Positions 52,021-62,318 of a DNA stretch of 64,000 nt are shown here, piece after piece. The translations under genes were made by a program, and so were the position numbers. Source of the DNA: Prostheceraeus crozeri (taxonomy: Eukaryota; Platyhelminthes; Polycladida; Euryleptidae). The stretch lies in assembly GCA_907163375.1 (NCBI GenBank), contig CAJQUW010014300.1, positions 248,001 to 312,000 on the forward strand, read 5' to 3'. Below the pieces are notes generated by a model. The model was not told where the DNA came from, made no database searches, and saw only the letters and a list, made by a program, of their open reading frames with translations. Positions within the stretch are counted from its first letter, which is position 1. The number at the start of each line of letters is the position of its first letter.

Positions 52021-54145
52021 ATGCTTTGATCATAAAGATGTGTGCTTCACATACATGTGCTCATTAGCAATCAGGGAGAGTGCTGTAATCAAGACTGTAT
52101 TTGACTATCGACATAATAATATCCAGAACTTTCTCAGATGCTTAACTTCAGCTTCGTTTGACAGAGTATACGGTGCGGTTAGTGTTGACGAGAAATGCTA
52201 TGCTTTTACGAGGCATTTTTTGAAGCCTTGAGTGTTATTCCATAAGAAGGCAAGTTATGATGACTCAGCAAGACAAAATGTGGGTAACTCCTGTTCTAAA
52301 GCTGATGATCGAGGATAAATGGGTGGCTTACCGAACCGGTAATTGGCCAGTTTACAACCACTTGAAAGAGAAAATAAAATTGGAAGTTTTGAAAGCCAAG
52401 AGATGCTGGAGCAACAAAATTCTAATGAGGGATAAGAATATCTGGAACGCTGTGCGGGAAATTAAAGGGGAAAGGAAGAACTTTCGATATCCTGATACTG
52501 GACCCGACGGTGACTGTTTCGTCTCTGAATTATCCAAAATTTTTGAATCGTGCTTTAATCATGAACCTGATGTTGATTTGGGGGTGCTTTCAGATGACTC
52601 GTGGGAAGTGCACATAGACTCGTTACTTGTTCATTGACATCTCTCAACATTAAGAATGCAGCAAGCAATGGGTTACGATGGTGTAAGTGCTTTTCTACTG
52701 CGTGAAAGTTCAGATGCAATATGTGATCCTTTAGCTCATATCTATCAGACCTCTATCAGGACACGGACATTTCCCACATATTGGAAAAATGCTTACATAA
52801 AGCCTATTCCAAAATGCCGGAACCCTTCAATTTTTGATTATCGTCCAATTTCTCTGTTACCTATTGTTTCAAAACTTTTTGAGCGAATCGTCCTTTCATG
52901 CATGAAACACAATTTTATCAAATCATTTGGCGTTGGTCAACATGCGTTTAGACCGTTAGGGTCTACCACAAGTGCGCTAATTGACATTCACAATAGCGTT
53001 ACGCATTTTTTGGAGAATCCTGACAATATGTGTGTCAGACTAACGTGCCTGGATTTTTCGAAAGCTTTCGATAGGATTCATCATAATCGTTTGTTGAATG
53101 TCCTCCTTGTGCAGAATAAAATAAAAGTAAAGGATTTATTTTGTGGCTGTGTTCTTATTTATCTGATCGAATGCAACGTGCATGTGTTAATGAAAGTATT
53201 GGGCTCTTAATAAATGTAACGTCCAGGGTGCCTCAGGGGTCTGTACTTGGGCCTTATTTATTTGCTATGTTTGCATCTACCTTGCCTGTGTGCTCAAATA
53301 GCGGTCAATTTATAAAGTATGCCGATGATTTTACCCTTGTTGAGTCCTGCACAAATGTTGAGCCCAATCCATCGCATTTATCAGTAATACAAGATTGGTC
53401 TTTTGCTAACAGGTTGAAGCTAAATCCTGATAAATGTAGACAGATGTTAATTCGTCGGAAAAAGAATGCCACTGTGTTGCCATATGATGGTATAGAATTG
53501 ACATGTAAAATTAATATTCTTGGTGTGACTTTAACAGACAATTTGAAATGGAACGTTCATTTTGAAAACATTTTATTGTCAGTCAATCGTCGTCTACATG
53601 TGATACGCACATTGAAGCCCTATGTCTGTAAAGAAAAATTGTTTGAAGTTTTTCATAGCTGTGTTGTCTCTCTACTTATGTACGCCACTCCGCTTTTTTG
53701 TAGATTGTCATCAGAGATAAGTAATGAGATAAATAAATTTCGGAGGCGAGCGCATCGTATCATCTGTAATGAAGATTGTAAATGGCACATTATTCGTGAT
53801 TTTGACAACATGCGCAAAGATCTAATTTGTAAATTTTTATTTAAGTGTCAGTCACCTGCTCACCCACTCCATGCTTTTGTGCCTGTCCGAATGACTCATT
53901 CTGGCAAATTTCGTTTGAATCCGTGTTTGACATCACGCCGACAAAACTCTTTCTTCATATGGTCATGCATGCTGGCGAACAGTGAAACATGCTTGTAAAT
54001 AGTGTTTTTCCTCTATTTTTTCTGAGATTTTTGCTTCAACAAACGGTTTTTCTATTTCATTATACTTATTTGTTGTGAATTTACTTTTGTATAAATGATT
54101 GTCATTCTCTTACAATAGACGCATTACTTACTTACTTACTTCTAT
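52021..54145 (+). mobile_element. 5'-truncated LINE with (CTTA)n tail
   Basis: Begins in the linker between endonuclease and reverse transcriptase (TVFDYRHNNIQNFLRCL, SASFDRVYGAVSVDEKC), so the endonuclease and ORF1 are absent. It ends with a short ACTTACTTACTTAC tail at 54125-54143, a simple-repeat end seen in CR1-like LINEs. It starts within a few bases of the Chapaev-like element's TAGG duplication. Confidence 0.82.
52040..53998 (+). pseudogene. LINE ORF2: reverse transcriptase and C-terminal domain
   Basis: Linker at 52040-52637, with an in-frame break near 52233 and a TGA at 52635. RT follows at 52656-53210: FDYRPISLLPIVSKLFER, FRPLGSTTSAL, LDFSKAFDRIHHNRLL (first catalytic Asp). A frameshift near 53145-53200 leads to the frame at 53141-53998, with SRVPQGSVLGP, IKYADDFTLV (catalytic YADD), LKLNPDKC, and the C-terminal LLMYATPLFCRL and FRRRAHRII domain ending before the TAA near 53998. 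All RT motifs can be seen, but three breaks make it non-functional. The C-terminus pairs it with the fragment at 3244-3609. Confidence 0.87.
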
Positions 54146-55115
54146 ACGCTTTGCTCGTGGGTGCATTCGTTTTGTATTTTGAATGCATCTTGCCAGCATC
54201 AATAACATGCTAAAATTGAAATAGGGTTCTAAGTAGATTTCATACATTCTTTAGATCATTCAAAATTATGAAAGCATCTGAAATAAAGATATTTTAGCAC
54301 AAGATTTTAGAGATACCCTTATCGCTATAATTACATGCATAATTACTGCATATTCTGTATATTCGAGATATGAAGTTTGAAGATTCCACCATCACAACTA
54401 CTTTGACTTTGATAAGTGGCATTTGCATAGTGCATTGCACATAGAAATCCGACTAGGACAAGAGCGATAGGCAAAAATGAAATCTTTCGTTGTATTATAC
54501 GGGAGGTTCATTATCCACTTTGCCGCTATGAAAGATAAAATATATCTCTAACTCAACTTATAGACGATTTTTCATTTATCGAAATAATGATCCCCGACGC
54601 GTTTCATCATGTTGGACCACAGAATTAAACTGTTTAACTGTTAAACTTTGCGAGAAGTGCAAACTGATTCAAAACGATGGCGCATCACGGAACTTACTAA
54701 GTGGGCAAAAGGAAATCTTTAATGCCTTACAGAGATAGAAAAAAACAGTCGCGCTTCGCTTGCGGATTGCTGTGAATTCCTTCAAAATGTTCCGATCGCT
54801 GCGATTCCTTCAGATTCGAAGAATTCAGATTATTGAGCAAAAGTTTTCTCGATAATGTTGGTCCTTCCCATCACTAATAAAAAATATAGCAGGGATCATA
54901 GTAGACTGAGGCTCATCGTACGCTCGTAAGTAAAAATGCTCATCGGGCCACCTAATCACAACTCGATTTTCGTAGCACATGTACGATCAATTCAGTGTGT
55001 GATGGCCAAATAAATGGATACATCGACTACAAACTACCTTTGAACAAATCTTCATCCGCTTTTTAATGTGTTTCAGGTTAATCATTTTTCAAGAATCTTA
55101 CATTTTCTCTTTTTA
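54146..55115. other. Intergenic, nothing recognised
   Basis: Contains GACGCGTTTCATCATG at 54597-54612, which recalls half of a PLE ribozyme end, but no core or stems. Otherwise AT-rich with short frames. Confidence 0.35.
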
Positions 55116-55313
55116 GATGACCTCGACCAGTTTTTCAACAGTGCCGGTCTGCCGATTGGCAAAACTTCAACTATACCGGAACCGGCGAACGTTTACAATC
55201 CTGATTCAGACCAGCCCAAAGCAAAGTTCAGGGAAAGTCGCGCAAGAATAATTGTGATGATTTGTCGCTCAATTGTGAAAAGTAAACTCAGGAGGACAAC
55301 GCCCCCTCACTGA
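55116..55313 (+). CDS. Candidate terminal exon of an unknown host gene
   Basis: A pyrimidine-rich acceptor (TTTCTCTTTTTAG at 55103-55115) precedes an open frame with clearly more even base use than its surroundings. It reads DDLDQFFNSAGLPIGKTSTI, then PEPANVYNPDSDQPKAKF and a basic tail ending TTPPH with TGA at 55311-55313. An AATAAA polyadenylation signal follows at 55445-55450. I do not recognise the protein. No upstream exon was found in the window, so the gene would have to extend left through the LINE and transposons. It may instead be a fragment of another mobile element. Confidence 0.4.
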   Translation, partial: DDLDQFFNSAGLPIGKTSTIPEPANVYNPDSDQPKAKFRESRARIIVMICRSIVKSKLRRTTPPH

Positions 55314-55444
55314 AGTTAATTTGAACTTCAAACAATTTGCAAACAAAGTTAATTTGAACTGTAATTCAAGATTTGTTTTGTGAAATCCCTGTCTCAATCT
55401 ACGCATCTTAATTCTTCGATTATTATAATTTATTGTTTCATCTT

Positions 55445-55450
55445 AATAAA
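55445..55450 (+). promoter_or_regulatory. Polyadenylation signal AATAAA
   Basis: Lies 132 bp after the stop of the candidate terminal exon. AATAAA is common by chance in AT-rich DNA. Confidence 0.35.
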
Positions 55451-55876
55451 CTACAAACTTTGCAAATCTTGTAATTGATAGCTTTATTCCCTAGTTACTT
55501 TCCTAAACTGAGACAAATTACTTCCAATCTCATTTCCGACATCCGAGTTAATCATCCTGCAGACAAGGATGAAAGGAATCTAGTCAATCAAAAGAAATGC
55601 AACATTGTAATATCATGCAAATGTATCATTACTTAACCCATTATTTACCAATTATTTTTCTAATGTTTTTGAATGAAATTTTTTATTGAAACATGCATTT
55701 CCACATTGTTTCATGTCTACCTTAACTAATCATTTGCATAATTTATAAATTATACGAGAATTAAAAAAGTTGACATATGTCGACCATGGTAAATATCCGG
55801 ATTTTTGAAAGAAATATTCATATGTTTTTGTATGTTTTACCAAATATTTTTCTGTAAGTTTTGGCTGGAATCTTTA

Positions 55877-57741
55877 CAGGTTTTCCCACTCATCCGATGA
55901 TCTATGTTTTTCTAACGCGCAATAGTCAACCGTTGATCTATTGTTCGCGCTGGTAATCGCGATCCAGATGAGATGAATTCATTGTCCATTTAGTCAGTCG
56001 AATGTGAAATAAGACAATCAAGCTTGATACTCGCAAATATCTTCTTGTCAAGAGGAAACATGCTGTCAAGAATTTCTGAAGTAGACAAGCAACGCCTTTA
56101 CAATGCATGGCTTCAGGGCGAGGACTATGTAGGGCTGGCGCAACAGTTAAACATTAAGAGAACTACTGCTTGGGCAATTATTAATCGCGCTAATAAGCGC
56201 GATGGCGTGTTAACCCTCCCAAGAGGCGGCAGACGCCATTCAAAGATAGATAATGAAATTGGAAATGCACTGGAGGAAATGATAGAAGAGCATCCTTCCT
56301 TTACTTTACAACAAATGCAGAGCGAGTTACAAGTTAGACTGCCACACAAACCAACACTGTCATTGACCTCTATTGCACGATGTCTCTCAGGACGACTAAT
56401 TGTCTTAAAGAAGTTGGAGGATTCACCAGCAGAGAAGAATTCAGAAAGCACCAAAGACAGACGACACGAATATGTCAGTTGGATGTTGCATGAAGGTGTG
56501 GGACAGGAATTGATATTCATTGATGAGAGTGGAATTAATCTATGGATTCGGAGAACCAGGGGTAGAGCTAGAGTTGGACAGCGAGCCGTGCGAGTCGTTG
56601 GGGGCCTGCGAGGGAGAAACTTCACTGTAGCATTTGCTGTAAGCAATCGAAGAGGACTCATTCATCATGAAATCTTTGAAGGTGGAATGACGTGTGCCAG
56701 ATTCCATACATTCATTCAGAACACGTCTGCTTTACTTCAGGAGTCCACAACGTACATTTTCGATAATGCTCCCTGTCACTCACGAGCTCATCTTTCCGCT
56801 GATGAAGGAGGTCCGCAGATTCCTACAAATCATTTTAGACGGTTTTTGCCACCGTATTCCCCATTCCTGAATATTGTAGAAATGGCATTCAGTACCTTCA
56901 AAGCCTGTTTAAAACGGCAACTGGAAGAAGTTCGCGCACAGCTTTTGCAAGAGCAACAACAGCAACAAAGACTCGCAACCTTGGTTCAACTGGCTGAACA
57001 GTCTGTCGCTGTGATAACTGCTGAAAAATCCATTTCTTGGTTTGGCCATACTCAAAAGATATCTTACCCGATGTTTAGCTAAGGACAATATCTTAATGTA
57101 ATTTCTTGTCTAAAAGAAATTTAGAAAATTTAAAGAAATTATATAGGCCTACTTCTTGGAAAATAGACATATTTTTCTTCCATCTTTATACGGAAACTCG
57201 GTCCTTTCTATAATGTGCAATAATTTACTATGATACTAACGAGCATGATTGGAGTGGTTTACTTTTGATGTGTGTTATTCTGAATTCAAGTGTAATTTGA
57301 GATATAAAATAAAAACCCTCACAGATACATTTCAAAAATGTGATGTAGAAATGCGTCAGGACAGGCACAGATTATCATATTCCAAATAGCTCGAAACATG
57401 TCTACATGTCTCTGACAGCTGCTATAAAAGTTAACATGGTTTTCGAGTTTAACCAGTCTATCAAAATACTTAATTGGCCTAATCCCTTAAATTAAGCAAT
57501 GCAAAATCTGTGCTAAATTTGAAAAATCACTATGCTTCAATAAGTTGATAATTGATATTTCAATATCACAATTGATTGACCATGTTCTACACTACTCTGT
57601 CATGCATCAACACTTGACTGCCCAATTTCACACGTTTTTGATGGACAGTGTCCACTGATTAATGTATGAAAGACTTTTGTCACATTTGACAGCACTATTA
57701 CGCGTTAGAAAAACATAGATCAACAGATGAGCGGGAAAACC
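55877..57741 (+). mobile_element. IS630/Tc1-type transposon inside piggyBac
   Basis: Inverted ends of about 45 bp: GGTTTTCCCACTCATCCG on the left and GGTTTTCCCGCTCATCTG on the right (reverse complement), continuing GATCTATGTTTTTCTAACGC. TA occurs at both borders (55875-55876, 57742-57743), with two extra bases (CA) on the left. It contains one uninterrupted transposase gene. Confidence 0.85.
56060..57082 (+). CDS. IS630/Tc1-mariner transposase, intact
   Basis: I choose the ATG at 56060 (MLSRISEVDKQRLYNAWLQG); the upstream extension starts with TTG and lacks support. About 340 codons without a stop. The N-terminal region has a helix-turn-helix (DYVGLAQQLNIKRTTAWAII) and a basic PRGGRRHSK link. 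The catalytic domain has FIDESGIN (first Asp), YIFDNAPCHSRA (second Asp) and FLPPYSPFLNIVEMAFSTFK (Glu). By my count 38 residues lie between the second Asp and the Glu. A Gln/Leu-rich coiled-coil tail follows. The enzyme would cut at its TIRs and insert at TA. With matching TIRs and an unbroken frame the copy may still be active. Confidence 0.9.
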   Translation: MLSRISEVDKQRLYNAWLQGEDYVGLAQQLNIKRTTAWAIINRANKRDGVLTLPRGGRRHSKIDNEIGNALEEMIEEHPSFTLQQMQSELQVRLPHKPTLSLTSIARCLSGRLIVLKKLEDSPAEKNSESTKDRRHEYVSWMLHEGVGQELIFIDESGINLWIRRTRGRARVGQRAVRVVGGLRGRNFTVAFAVSNRRGLIHHEIFEGGMTCARFHTFIQNTSALLQESTTYIFDNAPCHSRAHLSADEGGPQIPTNHFRRFLPPYSPFLNIVEMAFSTFKACLKRQLEEVRAQLLQEQQQQQRLATLVQLAEQSVAVITAEKSISWFGHTQKISYPMFS

Positions 57742-57972
57742 TAATTGCATTTATGCTTTGTTTCACGTCTACTTTATCTGATCATGTACTTAAATCATAC
57801 ATTATTCGAGATTTAGAAAAGTCGACATATGTCGACCATGGTAAATATCAGATTTTTCAAAAACTTTTTATCTGTTTCATAAAACTGTATGGTAATAATT
57901 CAATTGATAGTATACTGTTATTAGGAGATATTGACGTCACATTATGTTTGAATGTATTGAAAAATGTGTCGA

Positions 57973-58258
57973 TCACATTTTTTTATTGAAGACAAAATGT
58001 GATAAAAATTCTAGAACTTCATCTCCAAATGTAGATTTCAGCAAAGCGTACTGTCTATCATGGTACGTAGGAAAACAATCGATGTGAAGGTCTGCACACT
58101 GCCGACACTCGCGTCTTACTTGTTTTTTGCGTACTGCACATTTTCGCTGGCGACCGTTCAAGGTCGATTGAATGAATGTTGTCCTGCTTGTCTATGAGCA
58201 CTAAACGCATGGATTTTCTAGGTACAAAATCGGAAGAAACAGCTTTGCGCTTCGGCAT
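57973..58258 (-). pseudogene. piggyBac transposase C-terminal Cys-rich domain
   Basis: Minus-strand frames read PKRKAVSSDFVPRKSMRLVL, then, with a frameshift near 58160, NGRQRKCAVRKKQVRRECRQ, CADLHIDCFPTYH and a tail to a stop near 57973. The RKCAV, RRECRQC and CFPTYH spacing matches the Cys/His end of piggyBac transposases, and the position next to the right TIR fits. The catalytic domain is absent, so it is a relic. There is a modest chance that it is another Cys-rich protein. Confidence 0.65.
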
Positions 58259-58567
58259 AGTGTCAAAAACTGATATAAAATGCTTCTAGCTAGGCGTATT
58301 AGTTTCTAGAATTTGTGACGTCACACGAAATGCGCGCAAGTGACTTACGATGTAACTTATCATCTGTGAGGGAAAAACATTAGAAATTTACCATCCTCAC
58401 ACAGTCGTACGTCACACTTTTAGTTGTAGTTCACGCCTGTTCCTGCCCAAATGCAATTGCTACACGATATGTGCGCACGCAACCGAAGCAGAAATCGTCA
58501 TCATGCATGATAACAAATGCGATTCAAATTTAAACGACAAATGTCGACTGTGGTAAATAACGGGTTA

Positions 58568-59173
58568 AGAGGACTTTTCAACTGAGGATGCATCTCAATA
58601 TAAAATGGCTCTATTTACATTGTGTATACAAAAAGCAGCATTTATTAATTATTGCAGGTGCACTACCTTAGGCGATTTTGTCAGTAATGTGTTGTTGAAA
58701 GTGACAATTAATGAATGCTCGTCGAACATTTGACAGCTGTTCATCGGTCGAGTAGGACTTGTGGAGTTGTTAATATTCGATTATTGGAAATAGAATGTGT
58801 GATTGGAATAATCACAAATTGTTGAGTATATTCGAATAGACATAAAATTGAAGCCGAACAATTTCATTAAAGTTACGACATCAATTCACCACAATTCTTC
58901 AGAATTGAGAACATTGAACGAATAAAGCTTTAAAGGGATAAAGTGTATGGATAGGCTTTATTCAAGTGAGAATAATCAGCATCTGAACGCACTAAATTGC
59001 TGGCTGTTCCCTGCTGCAATCGCAACACTACCAGGATACTATTGAATTTTTGAAATTGCAGCATCTTCACATTTTTCCGTGGTAATGATTGTCCGGTAAC
59101 AGAAAATGCCTGTACACAGGGGTGTGCATGTTTTCATGTTTTCCGACAATACCAAGAGAACAGCAGAGACATA
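58568..59173. other. Intergenic, nothing recognised
   Basis: No motif or repeat that I can support. Confidence 0.35.
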
Positions 59174-59181
59174 GATGAGGG

Positions 59182-60046
59182 CATAGAGTAAGTATGTTAT
59201 GTAGAGTAGCAACTCAGTATTTATTAGATACCCAATGTGTCTACAGTTTCGATTTCATTAAATGAACATGAGTCGAGACCAGGCACCACCTATGAGATAT
59301 GCAAAATTTTACACTTTAGCAGAAATGTGCACGAGTTTGACTGATCATGACAGCAGTGCAGAATAAAGAATGGAATTTTACACATTCTCCATGTCATGAC
59401 CACTTGGAGAGGTAATATAGTTTGTTAAATTGGCAATTCGATGGGCTATCATCACTAAAAGCTCAGCCTTATAATAATAGGATTATTTTCTTCTGCGTGA
59501 TCACATCGCAAACTACTTGCCACTGAAGGAACAGGGCATCACAATCATAGAAACTGATCACTATTAACAACATTAATTAAAAATATAAATGGATCCACAT
59601 TACTATTACTACTCAGATTCAAGAAATGACGCAAATTGCGAATCATAAAATCATGCCGATGAAAATTGAATTAAAGACATCACATCTCAGCCAAGAAGCT
59701 CTCGTAAGATCTCAACGTCTATTTTGAAGACTTGCAGGGACTTGCATTATAATGCAGTTCATGAAATTTCCTAGATCATCAGCTTGATTTCCGCTTAGTT
59801 GAGATGCTTGTTACCAAATATTCAGTCCTTTTGATATCCAACTTGTTTCACACTACTTATAAAGGAGACTCATGTCGGTAGTGCATAATTTTGCAAACAT
59901 TTAGCTTTCTAAAAATCTACTCAAGTAATGTTTTGGACCACAGGAACGTAGTCTCCATAGGAAACTGAATCTCTTCATATAAAAATTCTCACTGTATACA
60001 CGCACATTTTTTAGTCGACACTCTATCTATATATACTTACTCTATG
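59182..60046. mobile_element. Candidate hAT-like MITE
   Basis: 865 bp with 14-bp inverted ends CATAGAGTAAGTAT. The 8 bp outside are GATGAGGG on the left (59174-59181) and GGTGAGGG on the right (60047-60054), one mismatch, fitting an 8-bp hAT-type duplication. No coding sequence was found. The TIR is short, so chance cannot be excluded. Confidence 0.5.
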
Positions 60047-60144
60047 GGTGAGGGTGTTTAACGCAAACACGCTTCAAATTGACGGTTAAAATACTGCCTA
60101 CTACTACATTGACCATAATAGATTTTATTGCTTTTATAAATAAA

Positions 60145-60555
60145 TAATAAATATATCGGCAATTTTGCCTTCATACATTATGAACTACTCAGACTTGTGA
60201 AATGGTCGGTCTATCATAGCGATAAAGAAGAAAGATTATTTCCAATTTGTGAGGATTCATTATCTTGAAACGAACTAGTGATAAAGATAAGTACTAATAG
60301 AATGCTGAATTGTTGATTGTGCATATGTGCATGCGATTCAGATCGAATGGAATTAGTTCTGAATCGCATGCACATATGCACAATCAACAATTCAGCATTC
60401 TATTAGTACTTATCTTTATCACTAGTTCGTTTCAAGATAATGAATCCTCACAAATTGGAAATAATCTTTCTTCTTTATCGCTATGATAGACTGACCATTT
60501 CACAAGTCTGAGTAGTTCATAATGTACGAAGGCAAAATTGCCGATATATTTATTA
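60145..60555. repeat. Nearly perfect 196-bp hairpin
   Basis: Left arm 60145-60340 and right arm 60360-60555 are inverted copies with only a handful of mismatches, around a 19-nt loop. The centre is GCATGCGATTCA, loop, TGAATCGCATGC. Outer parts read AATATATCGGCAATTTTGCC. No coding sequence. It could be a foldback MITE or a recent palindromic duplication; it would form a very stable RNA hairpin if transcribed. Confidence 0.85.
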
Positions 60556-61029
60556 TATCGGCAATATAAATAAAAAATATATATAATAAAATATAAATAA
60601 AGGATGTTTCAGCGACACAGATTTCCGAACTGACCGTTCAAAAATTATTCTGCATGAGGTTTTGCGTGCTTTGAGTTTTTCATCAACATTGGCGCCATAT
60701 GTATCAAATAATAGGTTTCCACACAAAAATTGACAACAGGCCATGCATTCGGGCATTTTTAGAAGTTTGAAGGTCTTCAGAACATAAAACATTGTACAAA
60801 ATGCTGCGGATTCTTGCCATGGAAAGCATTCGATTACTCTCAGACACCCTGTAGGCAAACTCATTTGTGTTCATATAGGCCTATATGGCGTCTTTTTTGC
60901 ATATCCTTTTTCTGACCCACAGACCATGCCCACAAACGGGGACCCGGCATATGTCTGCTTCTTACAGTGGAGTACTATGCTAAACATTACTTAATGCGCA
61001 AAAATTGATCTCCTTCAGCTAGGCTGGAC
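60556..61029. other. Unassigned, one 100-codon open frame
   Basis: A minus-strand open frame covers 60864-60553 (starts MSLPTGCLRVIECFPWQESA). It is Cys-rich but shows no family motif I know, and its 3' part runs into the hairpin. I do not treat it as a gene. Confidence 0.3.
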
Positions 61030-62318
61030 TTAATTGAAATCCCACCTTATCGGTTTATACTATTATGACTACCTTTGCTGATTCTCCAACAGGGCGCACT
61101 CTGTCAAATCATAAACACATAATGCCTTATATTCGTCGTCAACAACAGACACAGCAATTTGCATATATTTCTGCTCCCGGAAGTGGTACCACATCCGCAT
61201 TAACCTATACTTATTTGCACATCTTGAAGCATCTCGATTGTCAATCACGAGTTGTTCGTATGGTGGCAATTGATCCATCTAAAGCATTTGACAGACTGAC
61301 CCATGAATCCATCATTAGTGCTTGTGTTCATTTCTTCATCCCGAAGGAGTTGGTTATGTGGATATGCAGCTATCTATCCAAACGTAAGCAACGTGTATAT
61401 GCCAATGGTAGTTTCTCTAAGTGGAATGATGTGACTAGCGGCGTGCCCCAAGGCAGCGTCATGGGCCCATTATTATTTTGCTTAGTAATGGATTCCCTAC
61501 AACCTGTCTGTAACAATTCTATCTTCGTAAAATATGCAGACGACTTGGCCATACTGCATTTCATACGGCATCAAGATGAAGACAATCTTCAAAGTGAAAT
61601 GCGCAATGTTCTGTGTTGGATTGATAATTGCTGCCTTAGTGTGAACGCTCAAGTGTAAATCAATGGATATTATAACAAAAAAGAATATTCATATTGACCC
61701 TGTTTTGCTTTCGGACAATTCTCCGATGGTTCAAACATCTACAGTAAACATTCTTGGCTGTTGTTTTTCATCATATCTGAAGTGGAATTCTAATATCCTC
61801 AATTTGTTGAGGAAGGCCTCAAAGCGTATTTATATTTTACTTCATTTAAAACGTTCTGGTTGTCCAGCTGAGACCATTTTCAGTATTTACTGCGCTTTAA
61901 TTAGACCTGTGCTTCTGTATGGTTATCCGGCATGGTGTAACATCCCGGACTATCTGAAGCGTCAACTGTTTAGTGTTGAGAAAAGAGCCTTGCGCATCAT
62001 TGGTGAAGAGCTTAGTGACCATCTTTCTCTCTTCACCATGGGAGACAATATCTGCCTGAAGCTGTTTAAAAATGGGGAGTCTCAACGTGACCATCCTCTT
62101 CGATGTTTTTTTGATGAAAAATGTGAAAAAAACAAGAAGTTTATCTTTGTTGAGGAGACCAAAAACTAAGACAAGGCGAATTTTGCATTCGTTTATAAAG
62201 TATTGCCCTTCATAATTTTCTCGTGTCTTATATTAACCTATTTGTATATTAACCTTTTTGTTTTGTAATGTGTTCACCGCGTTTCGTGAAACAATAAAGA
62301 GAATCTTATCTTATCTAA
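61030..62318 (+). mobile_element. 5'-truncated LINE with (TTATC)n tail
   Basis: Starts inside the reverse transcriptase and ends with CTTATCTTATCT at about 62307-62318. Simple-repeat 3' tail and motif order match CR1/Jockey-type LINEs. The tail repeat differs from that of the LINE at 52021, and the protein differs too, so it is another family. Confidence 0.78.
61065..62169 (+). pseudogene. LINE reverse transcriptase and C-terminal domain
   Basis: RT motifs run in order: FAYISAPGSGTTSALTYTYL, IDPSKAFDRLTHESI (first catalytic Asp), TSGVPQGSVMGPLLF and FVKYADDLAIL (catalytic YADD). A TAA at about 61656-61658 interrupts the frame after CLSVNAQV, and it resumes from 61663 with the post-RT domain (VNILGCCFSSYLKWNSNI, LIRPVLLYGYPAWCNIP, VEKRALRIIG) to a stop at 62169. 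The N-terminal RT fingers and endonuclease are absent. The visible lesion plus truncation make it inactive. Confidence 0.86.

Larger units (their letters stand above)
55637..58563. mobile_element. piggyBac-like element, deleted
   Basis: Flanked by TTAA on both sides (55633-55636, 58564-58567) with inverted ends CCCATTATTTACC and CCCGTTATTTACC. The TTAA target and CCC ends are typical of piggyBac. Subterminal copies of GTCGACATATGTCGACC or GTTGACATATGTCGACC followed by ATGGTAAATAT lie at 55773 and 57820, echoing the right end, where AATGTCGACTGTGGTAAATA occurs. Only the C-terminus of a transposase remains (57973-58258). A separate DDE transposon is inserted at 55877-57741. Confidence 0.78.

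Noticed and set aside
54590-54630. GACGCGTTTC next to GGACCACAG, like half of the 30.2-kb ribozyme
   Set aside because: No core sequence or pairing stems could be found on the minus strand; at best a decayed remnant.
57395-57425. GAAACATGTC inside the IS630/Tc1-type element, like a PLE ribozyme 3' half
   Set aside because: No core, stem II or stem I partner nearby; a 10-base match is expected by chance in AT-rich DNA of this length.
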